Below are positions 36,175 to 46,957 of a stretch of 64,000 nt of DNA, one piece after another. The notes beneath the pieces were generated by a model. The model saw only the letters and a program-made list of their open reading frames with translations, was not told the origin of the DNA and did not search any database. The stretch is from the NCBI GenBank assembly GCA_946885915.1, contig CAMPHF010000010.1, forward strand, positions 1 to 64,000, in the 5' to 3' direction. A program made the translations under genes and the position numbers. Each line of letters starts with the position of its first letter. Positions within the stretch are counted from its first letter, which is position 1. This DNA comes from an uncultured Idiomarina sp. GTDB taxonomy: Bacteria > Pseudomonadota > Gammaproteobacteria > Enterobacterales > Alteromonadaceae.

Positions 36175-36219
36175 ATGTTCCTACATCACGGCCACCATCA
36201 TCATTTAATACACTGCTAG
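36175..36219 (+). CDS. hisL: his operon leader peptide
   Basis: ATG 36175 opens a 14-residue peptide, MFLHHGHHHHLIHC, with seven histidine codons, ending at TAG 36217-36219. Ribosome stalling at these codons when His-tRNA is scarce would prevent the terminator that follows. The classic arrangement of leader, alternative stems and terminator makes this assignment firm despite its small size. Confidence 0.95.
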   Translation: MFLHHGHHHHLIHC

Positions 36220-36290
36220 CCGTGCTGTGTGCGTTGAAGGCTAGCCAAATGGTTGCCTTCGAACGTCTATACAACCCCCGAAAGGCAATC
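36215..36290 (+). promoter_or_regulatory. his attenuator: alternative RNA stems
   Basis: Four mutually exclusive segments are visible. GCTAGCC (36215-36221) pairs with GGCTAGC (36239-36245). GAAGGC (36236-36241) pairs with GCCTTC (36255-36260). TTGCCTT (36253-36259) pairs with AAGGCAA (36282-36288), which blocks the terminator hairpin at 36275-36300. Confidence 0.85.
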
Positions 36291-36306
36291 TTTTCGGGGG
36301 TTTTTT
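36275..36306 (+). terminator. his attenuator terminator
   Basis: CCCCCGAAA (36275-36283) pairs with TTTCGGGGG (36292-36300), followed by six T residues. It lies between hisL and hisG and is the regulated terminator of the operon. Confidence 0.95.
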
Positions 36307-36340
36307 ATTGCTTTATTTTTCGTATTACTAGGAGTCATAC

Positions 36341-37249
36341 ATGGCAGCAGCATTAACCAATAAGCGCTTGACGATTGCCATTCAAAAGTCAGGACGATTA
36401 AGCCGCGAATCATTAGATTTGCTCAACGCTTGTGGCGTAAAATTTAGTTTGCATGAAGCTCGCTTACTGGCGCACAGCACCTCGCACCCGATTGATTTAT
36501 TACGCGTCCGTGATGATGACATTCCGGGCCTAGTTATGGATGGCGTGGTCGACTTGGGTTTGGTCGGTGAAAATGTACTGGAAGAAGTGCAACTAGAACG
36601 TCAAGCAACCGGGTTCGCTGCTAACTTTAGCCGGCTTCGCGCATTAGAGTTTGGCCAATGCCGCTTGTCGATTGCCGTGCCCAAAGAAAGCCAATATGAA
36701 TCGCTGCAATCGCTAGAAGGCAAACGGATTGCTACTACCTATCCGTATTTGCTCCAGCGTTATCTAAAAGAGCAAGGCGTGAACGCAGCGACGGCAATGC
36801 TTACCGGTAGTGTTGAGGTTGCGCCGCGCGCAGGCTTAGCGGATGCGATTTGTGATCTGGTATCAACCGGCGCGACGCTAGAAGCAAATGGCCTCGTCGA
36901 AAAAGAAGTTATCTTTCGCTCACAAGCTCAGCTGATCCAACGTGACGGCACGTTAAATGCTGAAAAAGAGCAGCTATTACAGCAATTATTGCCGCGTTTA
37001 GATGGCGTGCAGCTCGCGCGCGAGAGTAAATATATTATGTTGCATGCGCCGAAGAGCCAGCTTGAGCGCGTGGTTGAATTACTGCCAGGTGCAGAGCGGC
37101 CGACAATTTTGCCACTGAGCCACAGCGATGAGTTAGTCGCCGTTCATGTGGTAAGTACCGAAAAGCTATTCTGGGAAACTATGGAAGAGCTGAAGAACAT
37201 GGGTTGTAGCTCGATTTTAGTTCTACCTATTGAAAAAATGATGGGGTAA
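36341..37249 (+). CDS. hisG: ATP phosphoribosyltransferase
   Basis: HisG catalyses the first step of histidine synthesis (ATP + PRPP) and is feedback-inhibited by histidine. The 302-residue length and the C-terminal ACT-like regulatory domain (about residues 225-300) mark the long, hexameric type that needs no HisZ. Motifs include the N-terminal [12 protein letters not shown] and the PRPP-binding loop near [16 protein letters not shown] 36341 has a GGAG upstream. Confidence 0.97.
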   Translation: MAAALTNKRLTIAIQKSGRLSRESLDLLNACGVKFSLHEARLLAHSTSHPIDLLRVRDDDIPGLVMDGVVDLGLVGENVLEEVQLERQATGFAANFSRLRALEFGQCRLSIAVPKESQYESLQSLEGKRIATTYPYLLQRYLKEQGVNAATAMLTGSVEVAPRAGLADAICDLVSTGATLEANGLVEKEVIFRSQAQLIQRDGTLNAEKEQLLQQLLPRLDGVQLARESKYIMLHAPKSQLERVVELLPGAERPTILPLSHSDELVAVHVVSTEKLFWETMEELKNMGCSSILVLPIEKMMG

Positions 37250-37251
37250 TT

Positions 37252-38592
37252 ATGAGTACGCCTGCGGCACCTAATTCATCGTCAACCTTCACCGCCACGG
37301 TGAAAGTATGGCGGAACCTAAGCCGGAATGACCAACAAGCAGTTCTGGCGCGACCGGTACAAAAGACATCTGCAGCGCTACAGCAAACAGTTGCGGACAT
37401 TATTGCGACGGTAAAAGCGCAAGGCGATGAAGCAGTGTTAAACTACACTGCAGAGTTTGATAACGTGCGCTTACCATCACTGCGCTTCTCAGCTGCAGAG
37501 ATTGCCGACAGCGCGGCCAAGGTCGATGCCAAAACTCGAACGGCTATCGATGTGGCGTATAGCACCATCCATGCTTTCCATAGTGCGCAAGTACCACAGA
37601 ATATTCAGGTCGAAACTCGTCCAGGTGTCGTTTGCGAGCAGCGCTTTACCCCGCTGCAAGCCGTAGGCTTATATGTGCCAGGTGGCACTGCGACCTTACC
37701 CTCTACCGCATTGATGCTTGGCATCCCGGCTCAATTAGCTGGCTGTCAACGCGTGGTGTTAGTCACCCCGCCAGCGGCGGATGGTAGTTTGAACCCCGCC
37801 GTTATGTACGCGGCACAGAAATGTGGCATTACTGAAGTCTACCGCTGTGGCGGCGCGCAAGCTATCGCTGCTCTAGCCTTTGGCACCGAATCAATACCGA
37901 AAGTAGACAAAGTGTTTGGACCGGGTAACAGCTATGTGACTGCGGCCAAGCAAATGGTCGCGCAAGACCCACAAGGTTGTGCCTTAGACATGCCTGCAGG
38001 CCCCTCTGAACTGATGGTCATTGCGAGCGCTGCCGCAAATCCGGCGTTTGTTGCCGCGGACTTACTTTCGCAGGCTGAACATGGGCGTGACTCACAGGTA
38101 TTATTAGTCAGTCCAAGTGCTGAATTACTTCAAGCCGTTGCCACTGAACTGCAACAACAATTAGTCCAGTTGCCGCGTCGTGAGATTGCTGCAGCGGCGC
38201 TTGCAAACAGCACCCTGATTCAAGTGGATGAACTGGCGACTGCCGTTGCCATTAGCCAAACCTATGCACCCGAGCACTTATCTCTTCAGGGTGCAGAAGC
38301 AGAAGCTTTGCTCGACCAGCTCACCACCGCTGGCTCAATCTTTGTAGGTGATTTCACCCCTGAGGCTGGTGGAGATTATGCAACAGGCACCAATCACGTG
38401 TTGCCAACTTATGGCTATGCACGGGTTTACAGTAGCTTAGGGTTGCTTGATTTCTATCGTCGATTTACCACCCAGCGGGCGTCTCAGGCCGGCTTAGCCA
38501 GTTTGGGCCAAGCCATTGCAGACTTGGCCGATGCGGAGGGCTTAACGGCGCACCAACGGGCTGTCACTATTCGCTTGGAGCCGCGCTCATGA
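37252..38592 (+). CDS. hisD: Histidinol dehydrogenase
   Basis: HisD performs the last two oxidations, from L-histidinol to L-histidine, using NAD+ and zinc. The 446-residue protein includes VGLYVPGGTATLPSTALM, KVFGPGNSYVTAAK, the signature DMPAGPSE and C-terminal GGDYATGTNHVLPTYGYA. Two bases separate it from hisG, and the stop overlaps hisC by four bases. Confidence 0.97.
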   Translation: MSTPAAPNSSSTFTATVKVWRNLSRNDQQAVLARPVQKTSAALQQTVADIIATVKAQGDEAVLNYTAEFDNVRLPSLRFSAAEIADSAAKVDAKTRTAIDVAYSTIHAFHSAQVPQNIQVETRPGVVCEQRFTPLQAVGLYVPGGTATLPSTALMLGIPAQLAGCQRVVLVTPPAADGSLNPAVMYAAQKCGITEVYRCGGAQAIAALAFGTESIPKVDKVFGPGNSYVTAAKQMVAQDPQGCALDMPAGPSELMVIASAAANPAFVAADLLSQAEHGRDSQVLLVSPSAELLQAVATELQQQLVQLPRREIAAAALANSTLIQVDELATAVAISQTYAPEHLSLQGAEAEALLDQLTTAGSIFVGDFTPEAGGDYATGTNHVLPTYGYARVYSSLGLLDFYRRFTTQRASQAGLASLGQAIADLADAEGLTAHQRAVTIRLEPRS

Positions 38593-39662
38593 GTATTGAG
38601 ATGCAAGCGCAACAACTCGCTCAACAGTTACAACGGCCACACCTCGCGGCGCTCGTTCCCTATGCCTCAGCCCGGCGTTCAATGAGCGGTGGCTCAATTT
38701 GGCTAAATGCTAATGAGGCGCCGGACGGCGAACTTAACCGCTATCCATCATTCCAGCCGGCCGCCATGCTCGAGGCCTATGCGCGTTATGCCAAGGTAGC
38801 TGCCCAACAAGTGCTTACTGCGCGCGGTAGTGACGAAGTGATTGATGTGCTCATTCGTACTTTTTGTGAGCCAGGCCAAGATAAAATTATGATTTGCCCG
38901 CCCACCTATGGCATGTATGCGATTTCAGCACAAACCCATGGCGCAGAGGTTGTCACTGTACCTCTGCTACCGGATTTAACATTGGCATTGGATGATATTG
39001 CCGCACAGCTTAAGCGCGTGAAGCTAATTTTTCTGTGTCATCCATCTAACCCACTTGGTAACCCATTGCCCAGCGCGCAAATTGAAGCGGTACTGCAAGC
39101 AGCAGAAAACCGAGCTTTAGTGGTGGTTGATGAAGCCTATATTGAGTATGCGCAAGCGGCAGGCATTGAGTCGACTGCGGCTTGGTTAACGCGTTACCCT
39201 AATTTGGTGGTGTTGCGTACGCTGTCGAAGGCCTTTGGGTTAGCCGCTATTCGGTGTGGTTTCGCGCTGGCAAATGAGGCAATTATCCAGACGCTGCAAA
39301 AGGTACTAGCCCCTTACCCAGTGCCGTTATTAACTGAGCAGACCGCGACCCAGCAACTAGCCCCTGCTGCGCTGCAGACCGTGCAGCAACGCGTCATGCG
39401 CACGACGCAATTACGCGAAGCGCTGATCGCAACATTGCAGGCCCAAACTTGGGTAACGCGGGTGTTCCCAAGCGTAACCAACTTTGTATTATGCCAAGTT
39501 GATGATGCCGCTAAACGGGTCGCTTGGTTTCAGCGGCAGGGTATATTGATCCGTAATCAATCAGCGCAATTAAATTTACCTCAATCAATTCGAATTAGTA
39601 TTGGCAGCGCCGCCGAAATGGCCGCAGTTGCTGAATTACTAGCACAGGAGATGCCGGCATGA
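38589..39662 (+). CDS. hisC: Histidinol-phosphate aminotransferase
   Basis: HisC is a fold-type I PLP enzyme converting imidazole-acetol phosphate to histidinol phosphate. The 357-residue protein has [30 protein letters not shown] and the PLP-lysine motif [16 protein letters not shown]. Overlaps of four bases with hisD and hisB indicate coupling. Confidence 0.97.
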   Translation: MSIEMQAQQLAQQLQRPHLAALVPYASARRSMSGGSIWLNANEAPDGELNRYPSFQPAAMLEAYARYAKVAAQQVLTARGSDEVIDVLIRTFCEPGQDKIMICPPTYGMYAISAQTHGAEVVTVPLLPDLTLALDDIAAQLKRVKLIFLCHPSNPLGNPLPSAQIEAVLQAAENRALVVVDEAYIEYAQAAGIESTAAWLTRYPNLVVLRTLSKAFGLAAIRCGFALANEAIIQTLQKVLAPYPVPLLTEQTATQQLAPAALQTVQQRVMRTTQLREALIATLQAQTWVTRVFPSVTNFVLCQVDDAAKRVAWFQRQGILIRNQSAQLNLPQSIRISIGSAAEMAAVAELLAQEMPA

Positions 39663-40732
39663 GTGCACAAGCCATTTTGTTTATAGACCGTGATGGCACC
39701 ATGGTCGAAGAGCCGCCGATTGATAAACAACTAGATAGCCTTGCCAAATTCAAGTTGGAACCAAACGTGATCCAAGCCTTACAACGGCTGCAAGGTGCTG
39801 GTTATCAGTTGGTGATGGTCACCAACCAAGATGGCTTAGGTACTTCAAGCTTTCCCCAAGCCGACTTTGATGCACCGCAAAACTTCCTTATGGAGCTGCT
39901 TGCCTCACAAGGTATCAAATTCGCCGATGTTCTGATCTGTCCACACTTTGCCGAAGACAATTGTAGTTGCCGCAAACCCAAATTAGGCTTGGTGAAAGAT
40001 TATCTGCAACAAGGTCGCGTTGACTTCACTAATTCCTATGTTATTGGTGACCGCGATACCGATGTGCAGCTCGCTGAAAATATGGGGTTACGGAGCTTTA
40101 AATATGACCGTGAGCAGCTCAACTGGAACACTATTGTCAGTACATTGATTGAGCAACCACGGACGGCGCGGGTGGTGCGTAAAACCAGTGAAACGGATAT
40201 CTTAATCGACGTTAATTTGGACACGCCAAATACTCGCGAATTTGCCACGGGCATTGGCTTTTTCGACCACATGTTGGATCAAATCGCGACGCACGCGGGG
40301 ATTGGTTTAACCGTGAAAGTGCAAGGTGATTTGCACATTGATGAACACCACACCGTTGAAGATACCGCATTAGCTCTGGGTCAGGCACTCCGCCAAGCGC
40401 TCGGCAGCAAGCGTGGTATCGGTCGCTTTGGCTTTGCCTTGCCGATGGATGAATGTCGGGCCGAGTGTTTAATTGACCTATCTGGCCGGCCTTATTTGAA
40501 GTTTGAGGCAGCCTTTAGCCGCGATCAAGTGGGCGAGTTGAGCACCGAAATGGTCGCTCACTTTTTCCGCTCAATTAGCGATGCCATGGCTATTTCCTTG
40601 CACCTCACCACCACTGAGGGCAATGCCCATCACCAAGTCGAGAGTTTATTCAAAGTCTTTGGTCGAGCACTACGCCAAGCCGTGGCGCGAACGGGTGAGC
40701 AAAGTTTACCGTCCAGTAAAGGAATGCTCTGA
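39659..40732 (+). CDS. hisB: Bifunctional histidinol-phosphatase/imidazoleglycerol-phosphate dehydratase
   Basis: The 357-residue fusion has an N-terminal HAD phosphatase ([12 protein letters not shown], zinc-binding [14 protein letters not shown], residues 1-165) and a C-terminal IGP dehydratase ([29 protein letters not shown], residues about 166-357). The fusion is typical of gammaproteobacteria. Its TGA shares one base with the hisH ATG. Confidence 0.97.
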   Translation: MSAQAILFIDRDGTMVEEPPIDKQLDSLAKFKLEPNVIQALQRLQGAGYQLVMVTNQDGLGTSSFPQADFDAPQNFLMELLASQGIKFADVLICPHFAEDNCSCRKPKLGLVKDYLQQGRVDFTNSYVIGDRDTDVQLAENMGLRSFKYDREQLNWNTIVSTLIEQPRTARVVRKTSETDILIDVNLDTPNTREFATGIGFFDHMLDQIATHAGIGLTVKVQGDLHIDEHHTVEDTALALGQALRQALGSKRGIGRFGFALPMDECRAECLIDLSGRPYLKFEAAFSRDQVGELSTEMVAHFFRSISDAMAISLHLTTTEGNAHHQVESLFKVFGRALRQAVARTGEQSLPSSKGML

Positions 40733-41316
40733 TGACCTTGGTGATTGTAAATACCGAATGCGCTAATTTAAGTTCAGTGCAATTTGCCTGTGAACGCTTA
40801 GGTTACCAGCCTACTATCACTGCTGATGCTGCGCTAATTCGTGCTGCTGACAAAGTTATCCTACCCGGCGTGGGAACTGCCAAGGCGGCGATGCGGAATC
40901 TACACCGGCTGGAGTTAGTAGAAACCTTACAACAACTCACTCAGCCCCTGCTTGGTATCTGTTTGGGAATGCAGTTGCTCACGCGCCACTCCAGCGAGGG
41001 TGAGGTCGACTGTTTAGGCGTTATCCCCACCGCGACTGAACGCTTGGTCGCACCGGGGCTCGCATTGCCGCATATGGGCTGGAACCCGATTAGAGTGGAA
41101 CGAGAGTCGCCGTTATTGGCAGGTGTTGATGGTTTACATTGCTATTTTGTGCATAGCTTTGCCGTTCCGGTAGACGAATATACATTAGCCAGCTGCGATT
41201 ATGGCAGTCCATTTGCGGCGGTGATTCAGCATCGTAATTTTTACGGCGCACAATTTCACCCTGAGCGCTCAGGTGCGGTCGGTTCACGAATTTTGCAAAA
41301 CTTTTTGGATTTATAA
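40732..41316 (+). CDS. hisH: Imidazole glycerol phosphate synthase, glutamine amidotransferase subunit
   Basis: HisH (194 residues) supplies ammonia to HisF. The class I amidotransferase triad is visible as the Cys in LGICLGMQLL and the His/Glu in FHPERS. It overlaps hisB by one base, and hisA follows after one base. Confidence 0.97.
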   Translation: MTLVIVNTECANLSSVQFACERLGYQPTITADAALIRAADKVILPGVGTAKAAMRNLHRLELVETLQQLTQPLLGICLGMQLLTRHSSEGEVDCLGVIPTATERLVAPGLALPHMGWNPIRVERESPLLAGVDGLHCYFVHSFAVPVDEYTLASCDYGSPFAAVIQHRNFYGAQFHPERSGAVGSRILQNFLDL

Positions 41317-41317
41317 C

Positions 41318-42067
41318 ATGCTCATTCCTGCCCTTGATTTAATAAACGGCGAAGTCGTTCGGCTCCAACAAGGTGATTTTGCGAAGCAAACCACATTCCA
41401 TGCCGACCCTATTCCGGTCGCGCAAGCCTATCAACGCGCCGGTGCGCAATGGCTCCATTTGGTTGACTTAGACGGTGCGCGTGATAGCGGCAAACGACAG
41501 CTAAGCTTGCTGCAACGCATCACTGCTGCAACCACCTTACAGGTTCAAGTAGGTGGCGGCATTCGCCAAACTGCAGATGTGGCCAATTTATTAGCGGCCG
41601 GCGTGAAGCGCGTGGTAGTTGGCTCTACCGCAGTACAAAAACCTGAACTAGTGCAACAGTGGTTACGCGAGTTTGGTTCTGCCGCCATTGTGGTTGCCAT
41701 TGATGTCAATATTGATGACGAGCAGCAACCTTGGGTAGCGGTAAACGGCTGGCGTGAAACCAGTGATAAAACCCTAGCGCAAACCCTAGAGCCATTATTA
41801 GCTGCAGGCTGTGAGCATGTGTTGTGTACCGACATTAGTCGGGATGGCATGCTAACTGGCGCTAACGTAGAGCTCTACAAGAGCCTGAAACAGCAGTACC
41901 CGCAGGTGCAGTGGCAGGCATCGGGTGGCGTTGCCAGCTTGGCTGATTTAGTCGCGTTGCAAGCGGTTAATTGTGATGCAGCTATTTTAGGCAAAGCATT
42001 GTTAACCGGTAAATTTACCCTTGAGGAGGCGCTCGCATGTTGGCCAAACGCATCATCCCCTGCTTAG
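41318..42067 (+). CDS. hisA: Phosphoribosylformimino-5-aminoimidazole carboxamide ribotide isomerase
   Basis: HisA is a TIM-barrel isomerase (249 residues) with the characteristic [19 protein letters not shown] start and QVGGGIR phosphate-binding strand. ATG 41318 follows the hisH stop by one base; an in-frame start at 41273 lies inside hisH and is rejected. Its 3' end overlaps hisF by 31 bases. Confidence 0.97.
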   Translation: MLIPALDLINGEVVRLQQGDFAKQTTFHADPIPVAQAYQRAGAQWLHLVDLDGARDSGKRQLSLLQRITAATTLQVQVGGGIRQTADVANLLAAGVKRVVVGSTAVQKPELVQQWLREFGSAAIVVAIDVNIDDEQQPWVAVNGWRETSDKTLAQTLEPLLAAGCEHVLCTDISRDGMLTGANVELYKSLKQQYPQVQWQASGGVASLADLVALQAVNCDAAILGKALLTGKFTLEEALACWPNASSPA

Positions 42068-42825
42068 ATGTTCGCAACGGCGAAGTCGTCAAAGGTGTTC
42101 AGTTTCGTGACCACGAGATAATTGGCGCGATCGAGCCATTAGCCGCCCGTTATGCGGCAGAGGGTGCCGATGAACTCGTGTTTTATGACATTACTGCCTC
42201 CGCCGATGATCGCGTTGTTGATAAATCATGGGTTGAGCGCGTGGCGCGCCTAATTGACATTCCCTTTACCGTTGCTGGCGGCATTAAGACGCTAGCTCAA
42301 GCCCAAGCTATTTTAGCGATGGGAGCGGATAAAATTTCAATTAACTCGCCCGCGCTTGCCAACCCAGATTTGATCAACCAGCTGGTCGATGAATTTGGCC
42401 AGCAATGTATCGTGATTGGGATTGATAGCTTCTACAATGCCGAACATGATCGTTACGAAGTTTATCAATTTACCGGCGACGAAACGCGGACGCAAAAAAC
42501 CGCTTGGGAAACCCAAGCCTGGTTACAAGAAGTTGTGGCGCGCGGTGCAGGTGAAATTGTATTGAACTGTATGAACCAAGATGGTGTTCGCCAGGGCTAT
42601 GATCTCAAGCAATTGCGTGCGCTACGCCCCTATTGCCCGGTGCCATTAATCGCTTCCGGCGGCGCCGGCGCAATTGAGCACTTTATTGAGGTGTTTACCG
42701 ACGCCGAGGTAGATGGCGCACTGGCAGCTTCTGTCTTTCACAAGCAAGTTATTGCGATTGCTGACTTGAAAGCACGCTTGCACACCGCTGGTGTGGCTGT
42801 GCGTCCAATCGCTGCAGGAGTATAA
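42037..42825 (+). CDS. hisF: Imidazole glycerol phosphate synthase, cyclase subunit
   Basis: HisF (262 residues) is the cyclase TIM barrel that makes IGP and AICAR with ammonia from HisH. It starts [21 protein letters not shown], with catalytic Asp in CLDV and later D in [12 protein letters not shown] strong GAGGAG lies before ATG 42037 inside the hisA end. Confidence 0.97.
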   Translation: MLAKRIIPCLDVRNGEVVKGVQFRDHEIIGAIEPLAARYAAEGADELVFYDITASADDRVVDKSWVERVARLIDIPFTVAGGIKTLAQAQAILAMGADKISINSPALANPDLINQLVDEFGQQCIVIGIDSFYNAEHDRYEVYQFTGDETRTQKTAWETQAWLQEVVARGAGEIVLNCMNQDGVRQGYDLKQLRALRPYCPVPLIASGGAGAIEHFIEVFTDAEVDGALAASVFHKQVIAIADLKARLHTAGVAVRPIAAGV

Positions 42826-42829
42826 GTAG

Positions 42830-43468
42830 ATGGAATTAACCGCAACTAACATTCAGACGCTAGCGTTCGACAAAGGCCATGACGGCACCTTACCTTGCAT
42901 CGTGCAACACGCTCTAAGTGGCGTCGTGCTCATGCAAGGCTTCGTCAATCAAGAAGCGCTCACGCATACCTTAAATAGCGGTCAGGTTACTTTCTATAGC
43001 CGCAGTAAAGCACGGCTGTGGACCAAGGGCGAAAGCTCAGGGCATCATTTGCAGCTGTGTAGCCTGCACACCGATTGCGACCGTGACAGTGTGCTGGTAC
43101 TGGCGTTACCACAGGGTCCTACTTGTCACGAAGGTTGCAACAGTTGTTTTGATAGCCAAGCACCTGCCACACAAGTTAGCCAACTCCCGCAACTAGCCCA
43201 GCTTGAAGCAACGATTGCCGCGCGCAAGCTAGCACCGGCGGATACCAGTTATACCGCTTCATTATTCGCTGCAGGCATTAAGCGCGCGGCGCAAAAAGTG
43301 GGCGAAGAAGGCGTAGAAGTGGCTCTGGCAGCGACGGCGGGTGACGACGCCGAGTTGTTAAATGAAAGTGCAGATCTGTTGTATCACTTACTGGTTGTGT
43401 TACGGGCGCGCGACCTTAGCCTGAATGACGTGCTTGCCGTGCTGCGCGAACGCAGCCAAGCAAGATAA
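42830..43468 (+). CDS. hisI: Bifunctional phosphoribosyl-AMP cyclohydrolase/phosphoribosyl-ATP pyrophosphatase
   Basis: The 212-residue fusion (HisIE) has the cyclohydrolase domain first (LMQGFVNQEAL, FYSRSKARLWTKGESSG, metal-binding CDRDSVL and CHEGCNSCF) and the MazG-like pyrophosphatase domain second (KVGEEGVEVALAA, from about residue 118). It completes the eight-gene his operon. Only seven bases separate its stop from the convergent MATE stop, and no independent terminator is seen. Confidence 0.97.
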   Translation: MELTATNIQTLAFDKGHDGTLPCIVQHALSGVVLMQGFVNQEALTHTLNSGQVTFYSRSKARLWTKGESSGHHLQLCSLHTDCDRDSVLVLALPQGPTCHEGCNSCFDSQAPATQVSQLPQLAQLEATIAARKLAPADTSYTASLFAAGIKRAAQKVGEEGVEVALAATAGDDAELLNESADLLYHLLVVLRARDLSLNDVLAVLRERSQAR

Positions 43469-43475
43469 CACGACG

Positions 43476-44858
43476 CTATCGGCTCATCGCCGCCACTGTG
43501 CGGCGATGCACGCCAACCAAACGCCACGACAGTAGTACCGCAGCACAAGTTAAGCCGGTAATAAAACCAATCCAAAAGCCTGCAGCACCCATAGCCGGCA
43601 CCAGCCAGTCTGTGCGCCCCAAAATAAAGCCAACGGTTAAGCCAAATGGCCAATAGGATAAAAACGTAATAAACATCACCACTCGGGTATCTTTATAACC
43701 ACGTAATGTGCCGATGGCGATGGCTTGAAAGGTATCTGACAAGGTGAATAATGCGGCTAATCCCATCAGTTGCGCGGCCAACAAAATAACGCCTTCATCA
43801 TTGGTGTAAATAGCCGCCAAGGTGCTCCCGCCAAGCCACATGATGAGACCGTTAACGGCCGCAAAGGCCATCCCAAACATCAGTGCCACCTGATGGCTGC
43901 GCATCGCCGCTGCAGGCTGCTTAGCGCCTAAGGCAAAACCGACCCGTAAGGTAACCGCCATAGATAAACTGAGCGGCACCATGTACACCAAGGATGAGAT
44001 ATTCAAGGCGATCTGGTGACTCGACACCACTAGCGCACCTAAGGGTGCAATTAACAGCGCCACTGCCGCAAACAAACTCACTTCAAAAAATAGTGACACC
44101 GCAATCGGAAAACCGATGCGCAGCACGTACCATACGTCATCCCAATTCGGCGCATGCCATTTTTTAAATAAATCAATATGCGCAAATCTTTTGGTATAAA
44201 CCACATAGCCAACAAGTGCTAAAGCCATCACCCACAACACGATAGCACTGGCGACACCACAACCTGCACCGCCAAGCGCTGGCATTCCCAACTTACCGTA
44301 AATAAAGATGTAGTTCAGCGGGATATTGCAGAGCAAACCAAGTATCCCAATGACCAACGACGGCATCGTGAAACTCAAACCTTCACAGAAGTTACGCAAC
44401 ACCACGTACACAATAAATGCGGGTAGCCCCCAAGCAATGTAAAACAAGTAATCAATGGTGGTTTGTCGAAACGTAGGGTCGACCGCCATCACATCGAGTA
44501 ACCAAGGACTTGTGGCTAACACGGCAACAGTGACGATGGCCCCTAATAGGCATGCGTAAAAGCCTTGCTGCACCATATTGGCCGTTTGTTCGTGCTGGTT
44601 AGCGCCATCAAAGTGAGAAATAATCGGTGCTAAGGCTAATGCTAGGCCGAAAATGATCAGAATTGCCGGAATCCAAATACTACCACCAACCGATACCGCG
44701 GCGAGATCGGTTGGGCTCACCCGACCGGCCATAATAGTATCAACCACGCTCATTAAAGTTTGGGTCAATTGCGCCACTAAAATGGGACCAGTTAAACGCG
44801 CGAGCTGCCGCCACTCTGCTGATTTTGAGTAGGTGATTTGCGCGGTTGAGCGACTCAT
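43476..44858 (-). CDS. NorM-like MATE multidrug efflux transporter
   Basis: This MATE protein of 460 residues has 12 membrane segments, with LTQTLMSVVDTIMAGRVSPTDLAAVSVG in the first half in the NorM manner. These Na+- or H+-coupled antiporters expel cationic dyes and fluoroquinolones. ATG 44858 follows GAGGAG and the csdA stop by two bases; the frame reaching 44936 lies inside csdA. It is a different subfamily from the MATE near uvrB. Confidence 0.92.
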   Translation of the reverse strand: MSRSTAQITYSKSAEWRQLARLTGPILVAQLTQTLMSVVDTIMAGRVSPTDLAAVSVGGSIWIPAILIIFGLALALAPIISHFDGANQHEQTANMVQQGFYACLLGAIVTVAVLATSPWLLDVMAVDPTFRQTTIDYLFYIAWGLPAFIVYVVLRNFCEGLSFTMPSLVIGILGLLCNIPLNYIFIYGKLGMPALGGAGCGVASAIVLWVMALALVGYVVYTKRFAHIDLFKKWHAPNWDDVWYVLRIGFPIAVSLFFEVSLFAAVALLIAPLGALVVSSHQIALNISSLVYMVPLSLSMAVTLRVGFALGAKQPAAAMRSHQVALMFGMAFAAVNGLIMWLGGSTLAAIYTNDEGVILLAAQLMGLAALFTLSDTFQAIAIGTLRGYKDTRVVMFITFLSYWPFGLTVGFILGRTDWLVPAMGAAGFWIGFITGLTCAAVLLSWRLVGVHRRTVAAMSR

Positions 44859-44860
44859 GT

Positions 44861-46066
44861 TTACTCCTCGAGTAACGCCAGCACAGCGTCTATCGCTGCA
44901 AGTGTGGTGGCAATATCTGCCGGTATATTCGACCAACCCAGTGAAAATCTCACCACCGAGTCAAGCTGAAACTTTTGTAATAGCGGTTGTGCGCAGTGAC
45001 TACCAGCACGCACACAAATATTCTGTTCACCCAACATCATTGCAAGATCAAGAGCGTGCAGCTGCGGGTGCCAAGCCGACACAATAGGTGCTGCACAGGG
45101 CAAGCACACGAATCCACGATGCACCAAACCCGCAACTAAGGCTTCATGTAAGTGGTGTAAATAATCAGCCGGTAACTGGCGCTGTGCCTCAGCCAACCAG
45201 TCCAAGCCACTGGCTAAGCCGAGTGCCGCTGCCACATTGGGGCTGCCCGCCTCATAGCGGCTACGATCCGCAGTGTAACTGGCACTGGCAAGCGTTACTT
45301 GGGTGACCATGCCTCCCCCGACGACCAAAGGCGGTAATGACTGGGTCAACTCGTCACTGAGATAAAGCGCCGCAGCCCCCATCCCGCCATACGCCTTGTG
45401 ACCACTGAATACTAACCCATCAGCACCTAATTCAAGTGCCCGTAAAGGGCCGTCGCTAACCGCTTGCGCAGCATCTAGGAAACACCATGCGCCATAAGTC
45501 TTTGCGGCCCGAAGAATAGTCGCAACATCGGGCCGAATACCGGTCACATTTGATTTTAAGTGCAAGCTGACAAGCTTCGTTTTTTTGCTCAACAGCTCGG
45601 GGCTAAATTGCAACTGGCCCGTTTCGGTACACAGGGGAATAAACTTCAATACCAGTGCATATCGCTCGGCTAAGCGTTGCCAAGGTAATAAATTGGCGTG
45701 ATGCTCAGCTTCCGACAACAAGATTTCATCACCGGCTTGCCAGGGAATATCGACTTGCGCCAATTGATTAAGGCCGTAGGTCGTCGATGCAACCAGCGCT
45801 ACTTGATCTGCGTTTACCCCAATGAATTGTGCCGCGCGCTCACGTGCATGCTCCCAAATATCCGTCGACCGAGCAGCTCGTGGATAATGACCTCGGTGGG
45901 CATTAGCATGATCGTGTTGCCAATATTGCAGTACTGCTTGCTGCACACTTACCGGCAACGGCGTTGTAGCGGCATGGTCAAGATACACCTCAGCACCATC
46001 CCTGAGGTGCGCAAATTGCGTTTGCAACCAATGCAACTGTTCAGTAGTCAGGGACAATTCGCGCAT
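44861..46066 (-). CDS. Cysteine desulfurase, class II (CsdA/SufS-like)
   Basis: The 401-residue PLP enzyme has YLDHAATTPLP, EAEHHANLLPWQ, the lysine motif FSGHKAYGGMG and a catalytic Cys in RAGSHCAQPL. This matches SufS/CsdA. It mobilises sulfur from cysteine for Fe-S or other biosyntheses. No suf genes or csdE lie beside it, which favours a CsdA-type or orphan role. The MATE gene is directly downstream and likely co-transcribed. Confidence 0.92.
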   Translation of the reverse strand: MRELSLTTEQLHWLQTQFAHLRDGAEVYLDHAATTPLPVSVQQAVLQYWQHDHANAHRGHYPRAARSTDIWEHARERAAQFIGVNADQVALVASTTYGLNQLAQVDIPWQAGDEILLSEAEHHANLLPWQRLAERYALVLKFIPLCTETGQLQFSPELLSKKTKLVSLHLKSNVTGIRPDVATILRAAKTYGAWCFLDAAQAVSDGPLRALELGADGLVFSGHKAYGGMGAAALYLSDELTQSLPPLVVGGGMVTQVTLASASYTADRSRYEAGSPNVAAALGLASGLDWLAEAQRQLPADYLHHLHEALVAGLVHRGFVCLPCAAPIVSAWHPQLHALDLAMMLGEQNICVRAGSHCAQPLLQKFQLDSVVRFSLGWSNIPADIATTLAAIDAVLALLEE

Positions 46067-46141
46067 GAGTGTAATGCCTGTAACTCTTAGTAAATGCTTT
46101 GCTGGGCAGGTGCCCGTGGCTCCCCGGCTAAGCTGAAAATC

Positions 46142-46957
46142 TTAGGCCGATGAGACAGGTGCCGGTAGCTGTGCGCTGAGAAAATCAACGAGTAAAGGGT
46201 TCACTACCTGCGGTGCAGTGACGGGCCCCATATGCCCTACCGGTAACGCTAAGGCGGTAGCCTGCGGTAATGCTTGCTGCAACAATTGTGCGACTGTTTT
46301 CGCGCTCAGACGAGAGGTCTCACCGCTTAGCAATAATACTGGGCATTGTACCCGAGCCACGTCAGCAAGCGAATAGGATTCGCCCATTAATGCTGAAAAA
46401 TCGGCATTCACTTTGTCAGCTTGAGCCACCATGATGCGTTGAATTTTCTCCGGCAGCGCTTGGAAATAGCCGGTGTCATTCCAGTAATCTACGAACTGTT
46501 CGGTTGCTTGTGCGGCTGACCAACTTTCCATGTTATCCGCTACCGCTTTAATCTCTGCTGCTGCGGCGCTGTCTGATGGCAATAAATGAAATGCCACCGG
46601 CTCAAACACTGCCAAACTAGCAACCGGGAATGGTTGTTCTACGGCCAACTTCAACGCTAGTGCGCCACCATAGGAGTGCCCCACGAGATGAATCGGTTGA
46701 CCCGCAGCATAGCTATTGATGGCAGCGATAATTCTGTCGATTTCATGGCTGAATCTAAACGTCGAAGATGCAACCTCATGACTCGGTGCCTGCCCATAAC
46801 CTAGTAAATCGACCGCAATGATTTGCACCTTGACCGCAAGTGACTGAATCAACCCACGCCACTGACCACTGTTGCTTTGCGAACTATGCAGTAGCACCAC
46901 GGTTGGTCCCGCAGTGGGACCATATCGATGAATTCCAAGCACCCTTGTCAACTCCAC
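46142..46957 (-). CDS. Alpha/beta hydrolase
   Basis: This 271-residue hydrolase has the nucleophile motif GHSYGGALAL, the oxyanion region LLHSSQSNSGQW and a late His in GHMGP. The substrate is unknown. It starts at GTG 46957, sharing one base with the MAPEG stop. Confidence 0.85.
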   Translation of the reverse strand: MELTRVLGIHRYGPTAGPTVVLLHSSQSNSGQWRGLIQSLAVKVQIIAVDLLGYGQAPSHEVASSTFRFSHEIDRIIAAINSYAAGQPIHLVGHSYGGALALKLAVEQPFPVASLAVFEPVAFHLLPSDSAAAAEIKAVADNMESWSAAQATEQFVDYWNDTGYFQALPEKIQRIMVAQADKVNADFSALMGESYSLADVARVQCPVLLLSGETSRLSAKTVAQLLQQALPQATALALPVGHMGPVTAPQVVNPLLVDFLSAQLPAPVSSA

